From KACC-23026 sp963829575 (GTDB taxonomy: Bacteria; Bacillota; Bacilli; Bacillales; Sporolactobacillaceae): a stretch of DNA of 64,000 bases. The translations under genes and the position numbers were made by a program. The notes under the pieces are model-generated. The model did no database searches and was not told the DNA's origin. It was given only the letters and a program-made list of their open reading frames with translations. Where the stretch lies: assembly GCA_963829575.1 (NCBI GenBank), contig CAWHJF010000012.1, positions 62,001-126,000 on the forward strand. Direction: 5' to 3'. Shown here in pieces: positions 26,945 through 34,969 of this stretch (the stretch's first letter is position 1; each line of letters opens with the position of its first letter).

Positions 26945-28135
26945 TTAACTGTGTGTTCGAACTGGGAGAATAAGCATTAGGATACTCCGGTCTTCAGTTG
27001 GATAAATAACGAAGGGCCTCATCGCACCTGTAAATTGAATTTCAACCGTATCCGAATCCATTCGATTCAGCGCTTCAAGCATATATTTTGCACTAAAAGA
27101 AATTTTGAGCTCTTCTCCATCAATTTCATTGGCTTCAATATTTTCAAAAACTCGGCCAATTTCGGAGGATTGGGATAAGATTTCAATTTTGTTTTGATCA
27201 TAGGTTCTTAATTTTACGACGTTGTCTTTTTCTTCTCTCGCTAATAGAGAAGCACGGTCGATTGCTCTTAAAAGCTTTTTCGTGGGTAGAGACACTTTAG
27301 TTTTGAATTCATCTGGAATGACACGGTCGGTATCAGGGAAATTCCCCTCTAATAGTCTCGAATAGAATAATAAATTATCTGATTTAAACAAGATTTGGTT
27401 ATCTGTAATGACAATTTCAAGAAATTCATCACTATTGTCATCAATGATTTTGGAAAGCTCGTTTAAGCTCTTACCTGGAATAACAACATTCTGATAAGCG
27501 AGACCCTCATTGACTTCAACCGGAATGGTCCGTTTAGCTAACCGGTGACTATCTGTTGCAATACAGGTGAGCATACCTTCCTGTATTGTCCAGTTTACAC
27601 CTGTCAACACGGGGCGTGTTTCTGAGGTGGACACCGCGAAGACAGTTTGTCTAATTACGTGTCTAAGTAAGCTTGTGCGAACTTTCATAATTTGATTTTC
27701 TTCAAGAACTGGAAGATTTGGGTACTCTTCAGGATCTAAGCCATTTAAATTAAATTCAGAGGAACCAGATGTTAAACGCGAAATAAAGCGGTGATCCACT
27801 TCAATTTGAACCGTATCACCAGGCATTTTCTTAACGATTTCATTGAAAAAACGGGCTTGTAAAACAATGCTACCTGGTCGATCGATTTGGGCAACCCACT
27901 CATCATCAATTTCTGCTGGGATGAAGGCTTTAATCGAAATATCCGAATCACTACCTGTTAGTGTGATGCCATCAGGAGAAGCAGCAATCTTTATTCCCGT
28001 TAGGATTGGAACGGTAGTCCGTGAAGAAATGGCTTTCGTGACATGATTTACATTTTCTACAAGCTTGTCACGATTAATTGTAAACTTCATAACCGAATCT
28101 ATATTATTTGAACGACTGAGGATGGTTTCTTCCAA
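26945..28135 (-). CDS. dnaN: DNA polymerase III sliding clamp (beta subunit)
   Basis: Ring-forming processivity clamp of DNA polymerase III. The body (MKFTINRDKLVENVNHV..., ISSRTTVPILTGIKI, FAVSTSETRPVLTGVNW, ATDSHRLAKR, final LMLILPVRTHS) follows the family throughout. The best ribosome site (GGAGG at 28143-28147) is 7 nt before a TTG at 28135, giving 396 aa with a 15-residue extension (MEETILSRSNNIDSV) before the canonical start. The ATG at 28090 has no clear site. I report the TTG start with some doubt; the canonical product would be 381 aa. Confidence 0.95.
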   Translation of the reverse strand: MEETILSRSNNIDSVMKFTINRDKLVENVNHVTKAISSRTTVPILTGIKIAASPDGITLTGSDSDISIKAFIPAEIDDEWVAQIDRPGSIVLQARFFNEIVKKMPGDTVQIEVDHRFISRLTSGSSEFNLNGLDPEEYPNLPVLEENQIMKVRTSLLRHVIRQTVFAVSTSETRPVLTGVNWTIQEGMLTCIATDSHRLAKRTIPVEVNEGLAYQNVVIPGKSLNELSKIIDDNSDEFLEIVITDNQILFKSDNLLFYSRLLEGNFPDTDRVIPDEFKTKVSLPTKKLLRAIDRASLLAREEKDNVVKLRTYDQNKIEILSQSSEIGRVFENIEANEIDGEELKISFSAKYMLEALNRMDSDTVEIQFTGAMRPFVIYPTEDRSILMLILPVRTHS

Positions 28136-28147
28136 AATAAAACCTCC

Positions 28148-28270
28148 AAAATTTTATTATTATTTTATTAATATTTTATTTATAAAAACAGTATTAATAG
28201 TAATAGGGGCACTGAATATGTGTATAAGTGCCTCAACCACTATGCGCACTCAGTTATCCACCTGTGGATA
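28148..28270. other. oriC, dnaA-dnaN spacer: AT-rich unwinding element plus paired DnaA boxes
   Basis: Between dnaA and dnaN, two opposed, abutting DnaA boxes (TTATCCACC at 28254-28262 and, inverted, TATCCACAG at 28262-28270) are followed by a nearly pure A/T stretch at 28151-28200. In B. subtilis the corresponding incC segment carries the unwinding site of the bipartite origin. Strand switching of genes around this region agrees. Confidence 0.85.
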
Positions 28271-28323
28271 GTGTGTGCATGAGTCATAGAGCAAGTCCTA
28301 TAAGTTACTAACAGGGTTGTGAA

Positions 28324-29688
28324 CTAAATGGGTGCCTTTAACTGTTCGATGACTTCTTTTACTTTTCGTTGCAAGTCTTTATCCGTTTTTAAAAGATTGG
28401 AGATTTTCTCATGGGCATGAATGACGGTAGTATGGTCTCGGCCACCAAATTCTTCCCCGATTTTCGGAAGTGAAAAATCCGTTAATTCCCTTGAGAGATA
28501 CATGGCGATTTGACGTGGATAAGCGATGGACTTGGTTCGCTTTTTAGCGACGAAGTCTTCTAGTCGGATATTAAAATGCTCACCAATCACAATTTGAATA
28601 TCCTTAATGGTGATAGTTTTAGGTTTGGCTGATGGAATAATATCTTTTAGTGCTTCCGCTGCCATATCGACATTAATATCTTGATTGATAAGAGATGAAT
28701 ACGCGACAACACGAATAAGTGCACCTTCTAGTTCGCGAATATTTGTATCAATTTGATTGGCAATATAGAGCATGACCTCATTAGAGATATCTAGACCTTC
28801 TGCTCTTGCCTTTTTCCTAAGAATCGCAATCCGTGTCTCGAGATCAGGCGGGGTAATATCAGTTATAAGCCCCCACTCAAAACGTGATCTTAATCGGTCT
28901 TCAAGTGTTGGAATCTCTTTGGGAGGCCGATCACTTGAGATGACAATTTGTTTGGCTTCATCATGTAACGTATTAAACGTATGAAAAAATTCTTCTTGAG
29001 TGGATTCTTTTCCAGCCAAAAACTGAATATCATCAATTAGAAGCACATCTACATTTCGATATTTATTCCGAAAATCAATTGCTGAGTTATCTCGTATTGA
29101 ATTGATGAACTCGTTTGTAAACTTTTCGGATGAGAGGTAAACCACTTTTGCATCTGGATTATGGTCAATGACATATTGACCGATGGCATGCATTAAGTGG
29201 GTTTTACCGAGACCAACGCCCCCATAAATGAATAGAGGATTGTAGGCTTTTGCGGGTGCTTCGGCAACAGCAAGAGATGCCGCATGGGCAAAACGATTTC
29301 CAGCACCAATAACAAATGTATCGAAATTATATTTTGGATTAAGCATTGTCTTTCGTTGATCTTTTGAAAGGTCTCCTTTATCTTGAGAAATCTTTTTCTT
29401 GTTTTGTTGCATAGTGATGGCTTCATCAAATTCATTATCTTTATTGGGAATAATAAATTTAATCTCAAATTCAGAGCCCGTAAGATCCATTAATGTATCT
29501 TTTATGAGATTGGCATAGTGGGATTCTAACCAGTCCCTTGCAAATTCATTGGGTGCCACAACGACAAGTGTGCTTCCTTTTAAAGAGTCTGCACTTGTTG
29601 ATTTCAACCAAGTTTCAAAACTTGGTTTGCTCAATTTTTTTTCAATTGAGGCCAGAGCCCTTGTCCAAAGTTCCTGTATATTTTCCAT
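28324..29688 (-). CDS. dnaA: chromosomal replication initiator DnaA
   Basis: 454-aa AAA+ initiator that binds DnaA boxes and melts oriC. Domain I: MENIQELWTRALASIEKKLSKPSFETW. Domain III: Walker A GGVGLGKTHLMHAIG, Walker B VDVLLIDDIQFLAGKE, box VII/sensor motifs RFEWGLITDI. Domain IV DNA-binding signature: GGRDHTTVIHAHEKI. ATG 29688 has AAGGGGGGA upstream. It is flanked on both sides by DnaA-box regions, and dnaN follows after the spacer. Confidence 0.99.
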   Translation of the reverse strand: MENIQELWTRALASIEKKLSKPSFETWLKSTSADSLKGSTLVVVAPNEFARDWLESHYANLIKDTLMDLTGSEFEIKFIIPNKDNEFDEAITMQQNKKKISQDKGDLSKDQRKTMLNPKYNFDTFVIGAGNRFAHAASLAVAEAPAKAYNPLFIYGGVGLGKTHLMHAIGQYVIDHNPDAKVVYLSSEKFTNEFINSIRDNSAIDFRNKYRNVDVLLIDDIQFLAGKESTQEEFFHTFNTLHDEAKQIVISSDRPPKEIPTLEDRLRSRFEWGLITDITPPDLETRIAILRKKARAEGLDISNEVMLYIANQIDTNIRELEGALIRVVAYSSLINQDINVDMAAEALKDIIPSAKPKTITIKDIQIVIGEHFNIRLEDFVAKKRTKSIAYPRQIAMYLSRELTDFSLPKIGEEFGGRDHTTVIHAHEKISNLLKTDKDLQRKVKEVIEQLKAPI

Positions 29689-30409
29689 TCTATCCCCCCT
29701 TAAATAGAGGAAGCCTGAGACAAAAGTTTAAGTTCCAGATGATCATTAAATCCGAAAATAAGTAAAAAAAGAGTAAAAAAGAAGTCGATGGTCACTAATT
29801 CAACCTTAATACACTAGTGACAATCCACAGCAGTCAAAATTCGACATATTATAGGAAGACATGCGATTATCTACAATTCCATGGTGCCTGTGAATAAGTA
29901 GATTCACATATCGTGAATAAGTAATCCACACGTTATCCACAACTGTGGGTAAGTCCAGATTGTGGATAAAGATATCCAGAGAGTAAAGCACAAACATCAT
30001 ATCAAAAAAAATCAGGGTTTGCAATGGGTTTTGGGAAGTTATCCACAACCCGAACAATCTGTGAATGGTATTTTTGAACAAGTTGGGGGTCTGTTAAAAA
30101 CTTGTCGATAACTGTTGAATAGTGTCAAAGCAGGGAGTATAGATTATCCACAAGTGGATGGGATAAATGGATTTCGGAGGATTCTTTGTATTCTATGCTC
30201 CAGAAGAAAAAAGTAGAACCAATAAATACCTATCAATTCTCTGTTGTTTAAAATTAAAAAAATGAAAATAGGACTGAGGAATAAATTGACCAAACGTGCT
30301 GTTTTTGATTAAATAGATTTGAAAAGAAGGGGCGTATTTGTCCTGTATAAATGGAGAGAATAGAAAAAAGAGGTTGAAGCCATTTTAGCTTGAGGATCTT
30401 GAGGATACC
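29689..30409. other. oriC, upstream DnaA-box cluster between dnaA and rpmH
   Basis: Exact TTATCCACA boxes at 29933-29941, 30039-30047 and 30144-30152 (plus strand) and 29961-29969 (minus strand), with a one-mismatch box at 29922-29930 and weaker relatives around (for example 29822-29830). This matches the incA/incB half of the B. subtilis bipartite origin and would also autoregulate dnaA. Reading frames here lack ribosome sites and I treat them as noncoding. Confidence 0.92.
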
Positions 30410-30438
30410 TTGACATTTTGTGTGTTTCTTTCTATAAT
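30410..30438 (+). promoter_or_regulatory. consensus promoter of rpmH
   Basis: TTGACA at 30410-30415, 17-bp spacer, TATAAT at 30433-30438: a perfect sigma-A promoter, 139 bp before the rpmH start. Confidence 0.92.
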
Positions 30439-30577
30439 TAATCAGACTGTGTATGCCATGACGGTAATAGTCAGTTTTAATTGGCATTCTCTTCATATTA
30501 AATATATGGTATTTAAACGGGTTGAACGCAGACTTTTGTGGCGCACAACTCCGATTGATTTATAGGAGGTGTTTTAA

Positions 30578-30712
30578 ATGAAACGTACATTCCAACCAAA
30601 TAACCGTAAACGCAAAAAAGTTCATGGGTTTCGTGCTCGCATGAGTACTAAGAACGGAAGAAAGGTGCTTGCGCGCCGTCGCCGTAGAGGAAGAAAAGTA
30701 TTATCAGCGTAA
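30578..30712 (+). CDS. rpmH: 50S ribosomal protein L34
   Basis: 44-aa highly basic ribosomal protein (MKRTFQPNNRKRKKVHGF..., ending RRRRGRKVLSA), the usual length for bL34. The Shine-Dalgarno AGGAGGTG at 30564-30571 precedes ATG 30578. It heads the rightward arm from oriC with a consensus promoter and is followed by its own terminator, so it can be expressed separately from rnpA. Confidence 0.98.
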   Translation: MKRTFQPNNRKRKKVHGFRARMSTKNGRKVLARRRRRGRKVLSA

Positions 30713-30741
30713 GGCCACTGTTTAACAGTGGTCTTTTTTCC
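30713..30741 (+). terminator. intrinsic terminator after rpmH
   Basis: CCACTGTT/AACAGTGG stem, then TCTTTTTTCC. Confidence 0.88.
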
Positions 30742-30948
30742 TAAAGAGGATTTTCGATTACTGGAAGTCCTCTCCTTTTTATTGATTTAAAGAAAACAAT
30801 GGTTGATCAAATCAAATGGTCTGAGTGGAAGTCCTATTAAGGGTTCAATAATAATGAGGCTTTGGTGTTGAAAGTTCCGAAAAATGTCTATTATAGAGAT
30901 TAGTGCATATAAATCTTAATAGGCTAGAGCAGGTTTTGGAGTGTCTTT

Positions 30949-31332
30949 ATGAAAAAAATAATGAGCTTGAAGAAAAATTCAGATTTCCAAACTGTCTTTT
31001 CAAATCGCGATTCCGTGGCTAATCGTCAATTTGTCGTATATGTTTTAAAAAAAGAGGGACAACCTTATACAAGGGTTGGCTTATCTGTCAGTAAAAAAAT
31101 TGGTAACGCCGTCACTCGGAATCGGGTCAAACGATACATAAAAGAAAGTCTGATTCATTTTGGAACACGTTTCAAAGTTGGTTTTGATTGTGTTATTATT
31201 GCAAGGAAACCGACATCTGAAATGAATTTAGAAGAAACCATAAAAAGTTTAACCCATGTATTAAAACTCGCGCATTTGTTAACTAGGAGAGAGGGCGGAA
31301 AAAATGAAGCGTCTCGCAATCTGGGCGATTAA
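30949..31332 (+). CDS. rnpA: ribonuclease P protein component
   Basis: 127-aa basic protein partner of RNase P RNA in 5' maturation of tRNAs. Family features: SLKKNSDFQTVFSNRDSVANRQFVVY, the RNR signature in AVTRNRVKRYIKESL, and CVIIARKP. ATG 30949 has TTGGAG upstream. The last 29 nt overlap the start of yidD, implying coupled translation in an rnpA-yidD-spoIIIJ-jag operon. Confidence 0.97.
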   Translation: MKKIMSLKKNSDFQTVFSNRDSVANRQFVVYVLKKEGQPYTRVGLSVSKKIGNAVTRNRVKRYIKESLIHFGTRFKVGFDCVIIARKPTSEMNLEETIKSLTHVLKLAHLLTRREGGKNEASRNLGD

Positions 31333-31558
31333 ATTTTACCGATCAGGAATTTCTCCTTTGACACCTCCATCTTGCCGGTTCTATCCAACTTGTTCGCAAT
31401 ATGGACTTGAGTCGATTGAGCGATTTGGTTTTTTTAAGGGGTTCTATTTATTAATTAGAAGAATTATAAAATGTCAGCCATTCCATCCAGGTGGATTTGA
31501 CCCCGTTCCTGAAACATTTAAATGGCAACCTGAGAATAAATCGGTTGACAATGGCTGA
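31304..31558 (+). CDS. yidD: membrane protein insertion efficiency factor YidD
   Basis: 84-aa YidD family protein, membrane-associated through an N-terminal amphipathic helix and thought to assist the YidC/SpoIIIJ insertase. Diagnostic stretch: FYRSGISPLTPPSCRFYPTCSQYGLE with both conserved cysteines, then CQPFHPGGFDPVP. Its start lies inside rnpA (AGGAGAG site within that gene), and it ends 30 nt before spoIIIJ. In B. subtilis the homologue is elsewhere; the arrangement here is the one seen in many other bacteria. Confidence 0.96.
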   Translation: MKRLAIWAIKFYRSGISPLTPPSCRFYPTCSQYGLESIERFGFFKGFYLLIRRIIKCQPFHPGGFDPVPETFKWQPENKSVDNG

Positions 31559-31588
31559 ATGGAGAGTTCTAAAGGAGGTTCAAACGGG

Positions 31589-32386
31589 TTGAAGAAAAAA
31601 TGGATTTGGGCCCTCGTCATTATTCTTTTAGTTGGGGTTTTGTCAGGGTGTTCAGATTTAAAAAATCCGGTTGATGTGAATTCAACTGGAATTTGGAGTC
31701 ACTACTTTGTCTATCCACTTTCATGGTTTATCATTAAAGTCGCTAATATCTTTGGTGGAAGTTTTGGTATTTCCATTATAATTAGTACAATTATTGTACG
31801 ATTGGTTTTGCTTCCATTAATGATTAAACAAACCAGAAGTTCAAAAGCGATGCAAGAGGTCCAACCTGAACTTACAAAATTAAGAGAAAAATATAAGTCT
31901 AAAGATCAAGAAACACAGAAAAAGTTGCAGCAGGAAACCATGAAACTTTTTCAATCTAATGGTGTTAATCCATTAGCGGGTTGTTTCCCAATGGTCATTC
32001 AAATGCCGATTCTGATTGCTTTCTATCACGCTATCTCACGAACTGAAATTATTAAAACCCAGCATTTCTTATGGTTTAATTTGGGTCAACCCGACCATTT
32101 TTATATCTTGCCGATCATTGCGGCCATTACAACGTTTATTCAACAAAAGATTATGGTGGGACGAGCTGGTAACGCCAATCCACAAATGGCAATGATGACC
32201 TACATTTTCCCAATTATGATTGCGATATTTGCCTTTAACTTTCCGGCAGCCTTAGCCCTTTATTGGGTAATCGGTAACCTCTTCATGGTTTTCCAAACAT
32301 ACTTTATTACTGCTCCGAAGAAAAAGACCGTCGAAGAAATAGGGGGAGCAAAAAGTGAAGGAAAAGGAAGTAACCGTAAGCGCTAG
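31589..32386 (+). CDS. spoIIIJ: membrane protein insertase SpoIIIJ (YidC1/OxaA)
   Basis: 265-aa YidC/Oxa1 insertase, here with a lipoprotein signal: hydrophobic stretch then LSGCSDLK, so Cys would be lipidated after cleavage. Five membrane helices follow, with the cytosolic coiled-coil hairpin (EVQPELTKLREKYKSKDQETQKK split over residues about 85-115), a conserved membrane arginine in IIVRLVLLPL and the basic tail. Required for membrane protein assembly and, in Bacillus, for sigma-G activation in the forespore. I chose TTG 31589 because AAAGGAGGT lies 9 nt upstream; the ATG at 31559 has none. Confidence 0.95.
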   Translation: MKKKWIWALVIILLVGVLSGCSDLKNPVDVNSTGIWSHYFVYPLSWFIIKVANIFGGSFGISIIISTIIVRLVLLPLMIKQTRSSKAMQEVQPELTKLREKYKSKDQETQKKLQQETMKLFQSNGVNPLAGCFPMVIQMPILIAFYHAISRTEIIKTQHFLWFNLGQPDHFYILPIIAAITTFIQQKIMVGRAGNANPQMAMMTYIFPIMIAIFAFNFPAALALYWVIGNLFMVFQTYFITAPKKKTVEEIGGAKSEGKGSNRKR

Positions 32387-32996
32387 TTCTGTAGAGAATG
32401 CGATTCATGAAGCCTTGATTACACTAGGTCTGACTCATGATCAAGCATCGATTGAAATTCTTGAAGAACCTAAAAAAGCTTGGCTTGGACTAATTGGTGG
32501 TCGCCCTGCAGTGGTTCGTGTTGTTGAAAAACGACATCCGCTTGACCAAACCAAGGCGTATTTGTTTGATGTTATGGAAAAAATGGGTATAAAAGTGGCT
32601 GTTACGCTGCATAATGCCGAAACACGCCAGCCCATTTTTGAATTGGATGGAGAAAACATAGCTCTTGTGATTGGCAAACGCGGCCAAACTTTGAATGCGC
32701 TGCAAACTTTAGTTAATCTATACGCCAATCAATTGTCTGATCAAACCTTTCATATTTTGTTAGATGCAGAAGGATATCGGGCAAGGCGTGAAGATTCTCT
32801 AAAAATTTTGGCAAACCGTCTAGCAACGAAAGTTGTGAAAACAAAATGGCCAGTAAAGTTAGAGCCAATGCCTTCATATGAGCGAAAAGTGATTCATGCT
32901 GAACTCCAAAACAATCCGAACATCAAAACGATCTCAGCAGGTGAAGATCCCCATCGGTACGTAAGAATAGAACTTAAATCGAACACGCGTAACTAA
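32355..32996 (+). CDS. jag: RNA-binding protein Jag/KhpB (Jag_N-KH-R3H)
   Basis: 213-aa RNA-binding protein, also called KhpB or EloR, linked to cell elongation and cell-wall control in Firmicutes. N-terminal Jag domain with KKAWLGLIGGRPAVV; KH domain with the GxxG loop as VIGKRGQTLNALQ; C-terminal R3H domain with PMPSYERKVIHAEL and HRYVRIE. GTG 32355 with AGGGGGAG upstream; overlaps the end of spoIIIJ by 32 nt, so translation is coupled. A terminator follows immediately. Confidence 0.96.
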   Translation: MKEKEVTVSASSVENAIHEALITLGLTHDQASIEILEEPKKAWLGLIGGRPAVVRVVEKRHPLDQTKAYLFDVMEKMGIKVAVTLHNAETRQPIFELDGENIALVIGKRGQTLNALQTLVNLYANQLSDQTFHILLDAEGYRARREDSLKILANRLATKVVKTKWPVKLEPMPSYERKVIHAELQNNPNIKTISAGEDPHRYVRIELKSNTRN

Positions 32997-33030
32997 AACT
33001 TCCTTATAAAAGGGAGTTTTTTTTTTTGAC
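32994..33030 (+). terminator. intrinsic terminator after jag
   Basis: AAAACTTCC/GGGAGTTTT stem followed by a long run of T. Confidence 0.88.
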
Positions 33031-33070
33031 TTTTTTCTGTGGAAAAGTCAGTTTTTAGCACTTGGTTTAA

Positions 33071-33115
33071 CTTCTTGAGTAGGCGGCACTGTGGAACACT
33101 CATTATGTGTTGTGT
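33071..33115 (-). repeat. short shared repeat, copy A
   Basis: Read leftwards this matches 49810-49853 at about 36 of 42 positions (ACAACACAT, TGAGTGTTCC, then TACTCAAGAA), with a TGAGT/ACTCA stem retained in both. It lies between jag and the second DnaA-box cluster. Confidence 0.65.
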
Positions 33116-33214
33116 GCCTCAGCGCGCATAGTTTCGTTTGGTTATAGTTAAAAGCTATAATCGCTTATAAAGGAGTCAAAATAAATTCAGTGGTGAATTT
33201 CAGAAGAAGATTGC

Positions 33215-33329
33215 TGTGGATAAGTAATCGTGTTAAAATTATTGCTCACATGTGGATGAACGCACCACTTTATCCACAGGTCAAAGTGTGGTATATTTAT
33301 GCTTTAGAAAACAAATCCCTTGTGGATAA
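33215..33329. other. second DnaA-box cluster, jag-mnmE spacer
   Basis: Three exact 9-mer boxes in 115 bp: TGTGGATAA at 33215-33223 and 33321-33329 (minus-strand boxes) and TTATCCACA at 33270-33278, plus one mismatch box at 33251-33259. It is about 3 kb from the main origin and lies in a 540-bp spacer with no supported gene. Confidence 0.85.
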
Positions 33330-33538
33330 ATTTGAGTCAGCCATTACCCGACCATTTTAGATGCGAAAGAACTATTGTTTAAGTGGTGGGGGATTGTCTG
33401 TGTCTTCATGTTAATAAGTGATAAGGTGTTTGAATTGAGTTGGGGAAACCCATACTTATAGAGGATTGAAATTATAGTGATAAAGGATTTTAGATATATT
33501 CGAGTGATTCATATAGATTTAGGAAAAAGAGGGAGAAG

Positions 33539-34924
33539 GTGAAGCAAGTGGAGATGGATACAATTGCAGCAATCTCGACCCCGATGGGAGAAGGAGCAAT
33601 AGGAATTGTTCGATTGAGTGGAAACGAGAGCATTCAAATTGCCGACCGTCTTTTTAAGGGGAAAGAGCCACTTGTTAATGTGTCGTCACACACCATCCAT
33701 TACGGGAAACTTTGGGATCCTGAAAAAGAGGAAGTAATGGAAGAAGTCATGGTCTCGGTTATGAGAGGGCCAAAGACTTTTACTAGAGAAGATGTTGTTG
33801 AAATCAATTGTCATGGTGGTCTCACATCTACTAGACGAGTTTTAGAAAACGTCTTAAACGAAGGGGCACGAATGGCAGAGCCTGGCGAATTTACAAAACG
33901 CGCTTTTTTGAATGGAAGAATTGATCTTTCACAAGCAGAAGCGGTAATGGATTTAATAAGAGCGAAAACAGATCGTGCGATGACGGTTGCAATGGGGCAA
34001 ATGGAGGGGAAGCTTTCTCGTCTTGTTCAAACGCTGCGTCAATCTTTGCTCGAAGTCATTGCGAGCGTCGAGGTTAATATTGATTATCCAGAATATGATG
34101 CGGAAGAGATGACTAATCCACTTCTTCAAGCCAAATTAGAGGAAGTCCAAATAGAATTAGATCGGTTACTCCAAACATCTAGACAAGGAAAAATCTTAAG
34201 AGAAGGACTTTCGACGGTTATTATTGGCCGCCCGAATGTTGGGAAGTCCTCTCTACTAAATAATCTTGTTCATGAAAGTAAAGCGATCGTGACGGATATA
34301 CCGGGTACGACGCGAGATGTGATTGAAGAATATGTCAGTGTTCGTGGGGTTCCTTTGCGCCTTGTGGATACAGCAGGTATTCGTGAGACGGAGGACCTCG
34401 TTGAACGAATAGGGGTTGAACGGTCACGAAAGGTTTTAAAAGAAGCGGACCTAATCTTATTACTTTTAAATTATAATGAAGCATTCACTGAAGAAGATCA
34501 GCGTCTTTTTGAGGCGATCGAAGGCATGGATGCGATTATTATTGTGAATAAAACAGACCTCCCTAAAGCCATTGAGTTAGACGAAGTCAAAACGTTCGCC
34601 GGTTCCCGTCCAATTGTCACAACCTCTTTGCTAAAAGATGAGGGTGTTGATGAGTTGGAACAAGCCATTGCGCATCTGTTTTTCGAACAAGGCATTGAAT
34701 CACAAGAACTGACGTATGTGTCGAATGCTCGACATATCTCTCTTTTGTCTCAAGCAAAACGAGCCGTTGAGGAAAGCTTACAATCCATTGATCATGGGAT
34801 GCCTATTGATATGGCTCAAATTGATATTCGGAGAGCCTGGGAAATTCTTGGAGAAATCATTGGGGATACCGTTTCTGACAGTTTAATTGACCAGTTGTTT
34901 TCACAGTTCTGTTTAGGAAAATAA
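33539..34924 (+). CDS. mnmE: tRNA modification GTPase MnmE (TrmE)
   Basis: 461-aa potassium-activated GTPase which, with MnmG, adds the carboxymethylaminomethyl group at C5 of wobble uridine. N-terminal folate-binding domain begins DTIAAISTPMGEGAIGIVRLSG; GTPase G1 GRPNVGKSS, G3 DTAGI, G4 NKTD; the C-terminal CLGK motif (usually CIGK) carries the catalytic cysteine. Start is uncertain between GTG 33539, which has GAGGGAGAAG close upstream, and ATG 33554 (MDTIAAIS), the start seen in B. subtilis. Followed 45 nt later by mnmG. Confidence 0.97.
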   Translation: MKQVEMDTIAAISTPMGEGAIGIVRLSGNESIQIADRLFKGKEPLVNVSSHTIHYGKLWDPEKEEVMEEVMVSVMRGPKTFTREDVVEINCHGGLTSTRRVLENVLNEGARMAEPGEFTKRAFLNGRIDLSQAEAVMDLIRAKTDRAMTVAMGQMEGKLSRLVQTLRQSLLEVIASVEVNIDYPEYDAEEMTNPLLQAKLEEVQIELDRLLQTSRQGKILREGLSTVIIGRPNVGKSSLLNNLVHESKAIVTDIPGTTRDVIEEYVSVRGVPLRLVDTAGIRETEDLVERIGVERSRKVLKEADLILLLLNYNEAFTEEDQRLFEAIEGMDAIIIVNKTDLPKAIELDEVKTFAGSRPIVTTSLLKDEGVDELEQAIAHLFFEQGIESQELTYVSNARHISLLSQAKRAVEESLQSIDHGMPIDMAQIDIRRAWEILGEIIGDTVSDSLIDQLFSQFCLGK

Positions 34925-34969
34925 GGATTGAACGTTCAAGTGTTTAAATGAAAATGAGGAGGCTGTGCT

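Noticed and set aside
29806..30496. Two minus-strand frames of 80-91 codons in the dnaA-rpmH spacer
   Set aside because: No ribosome site, no family resemblance, and they overlap the DnaA boxes of oriC.
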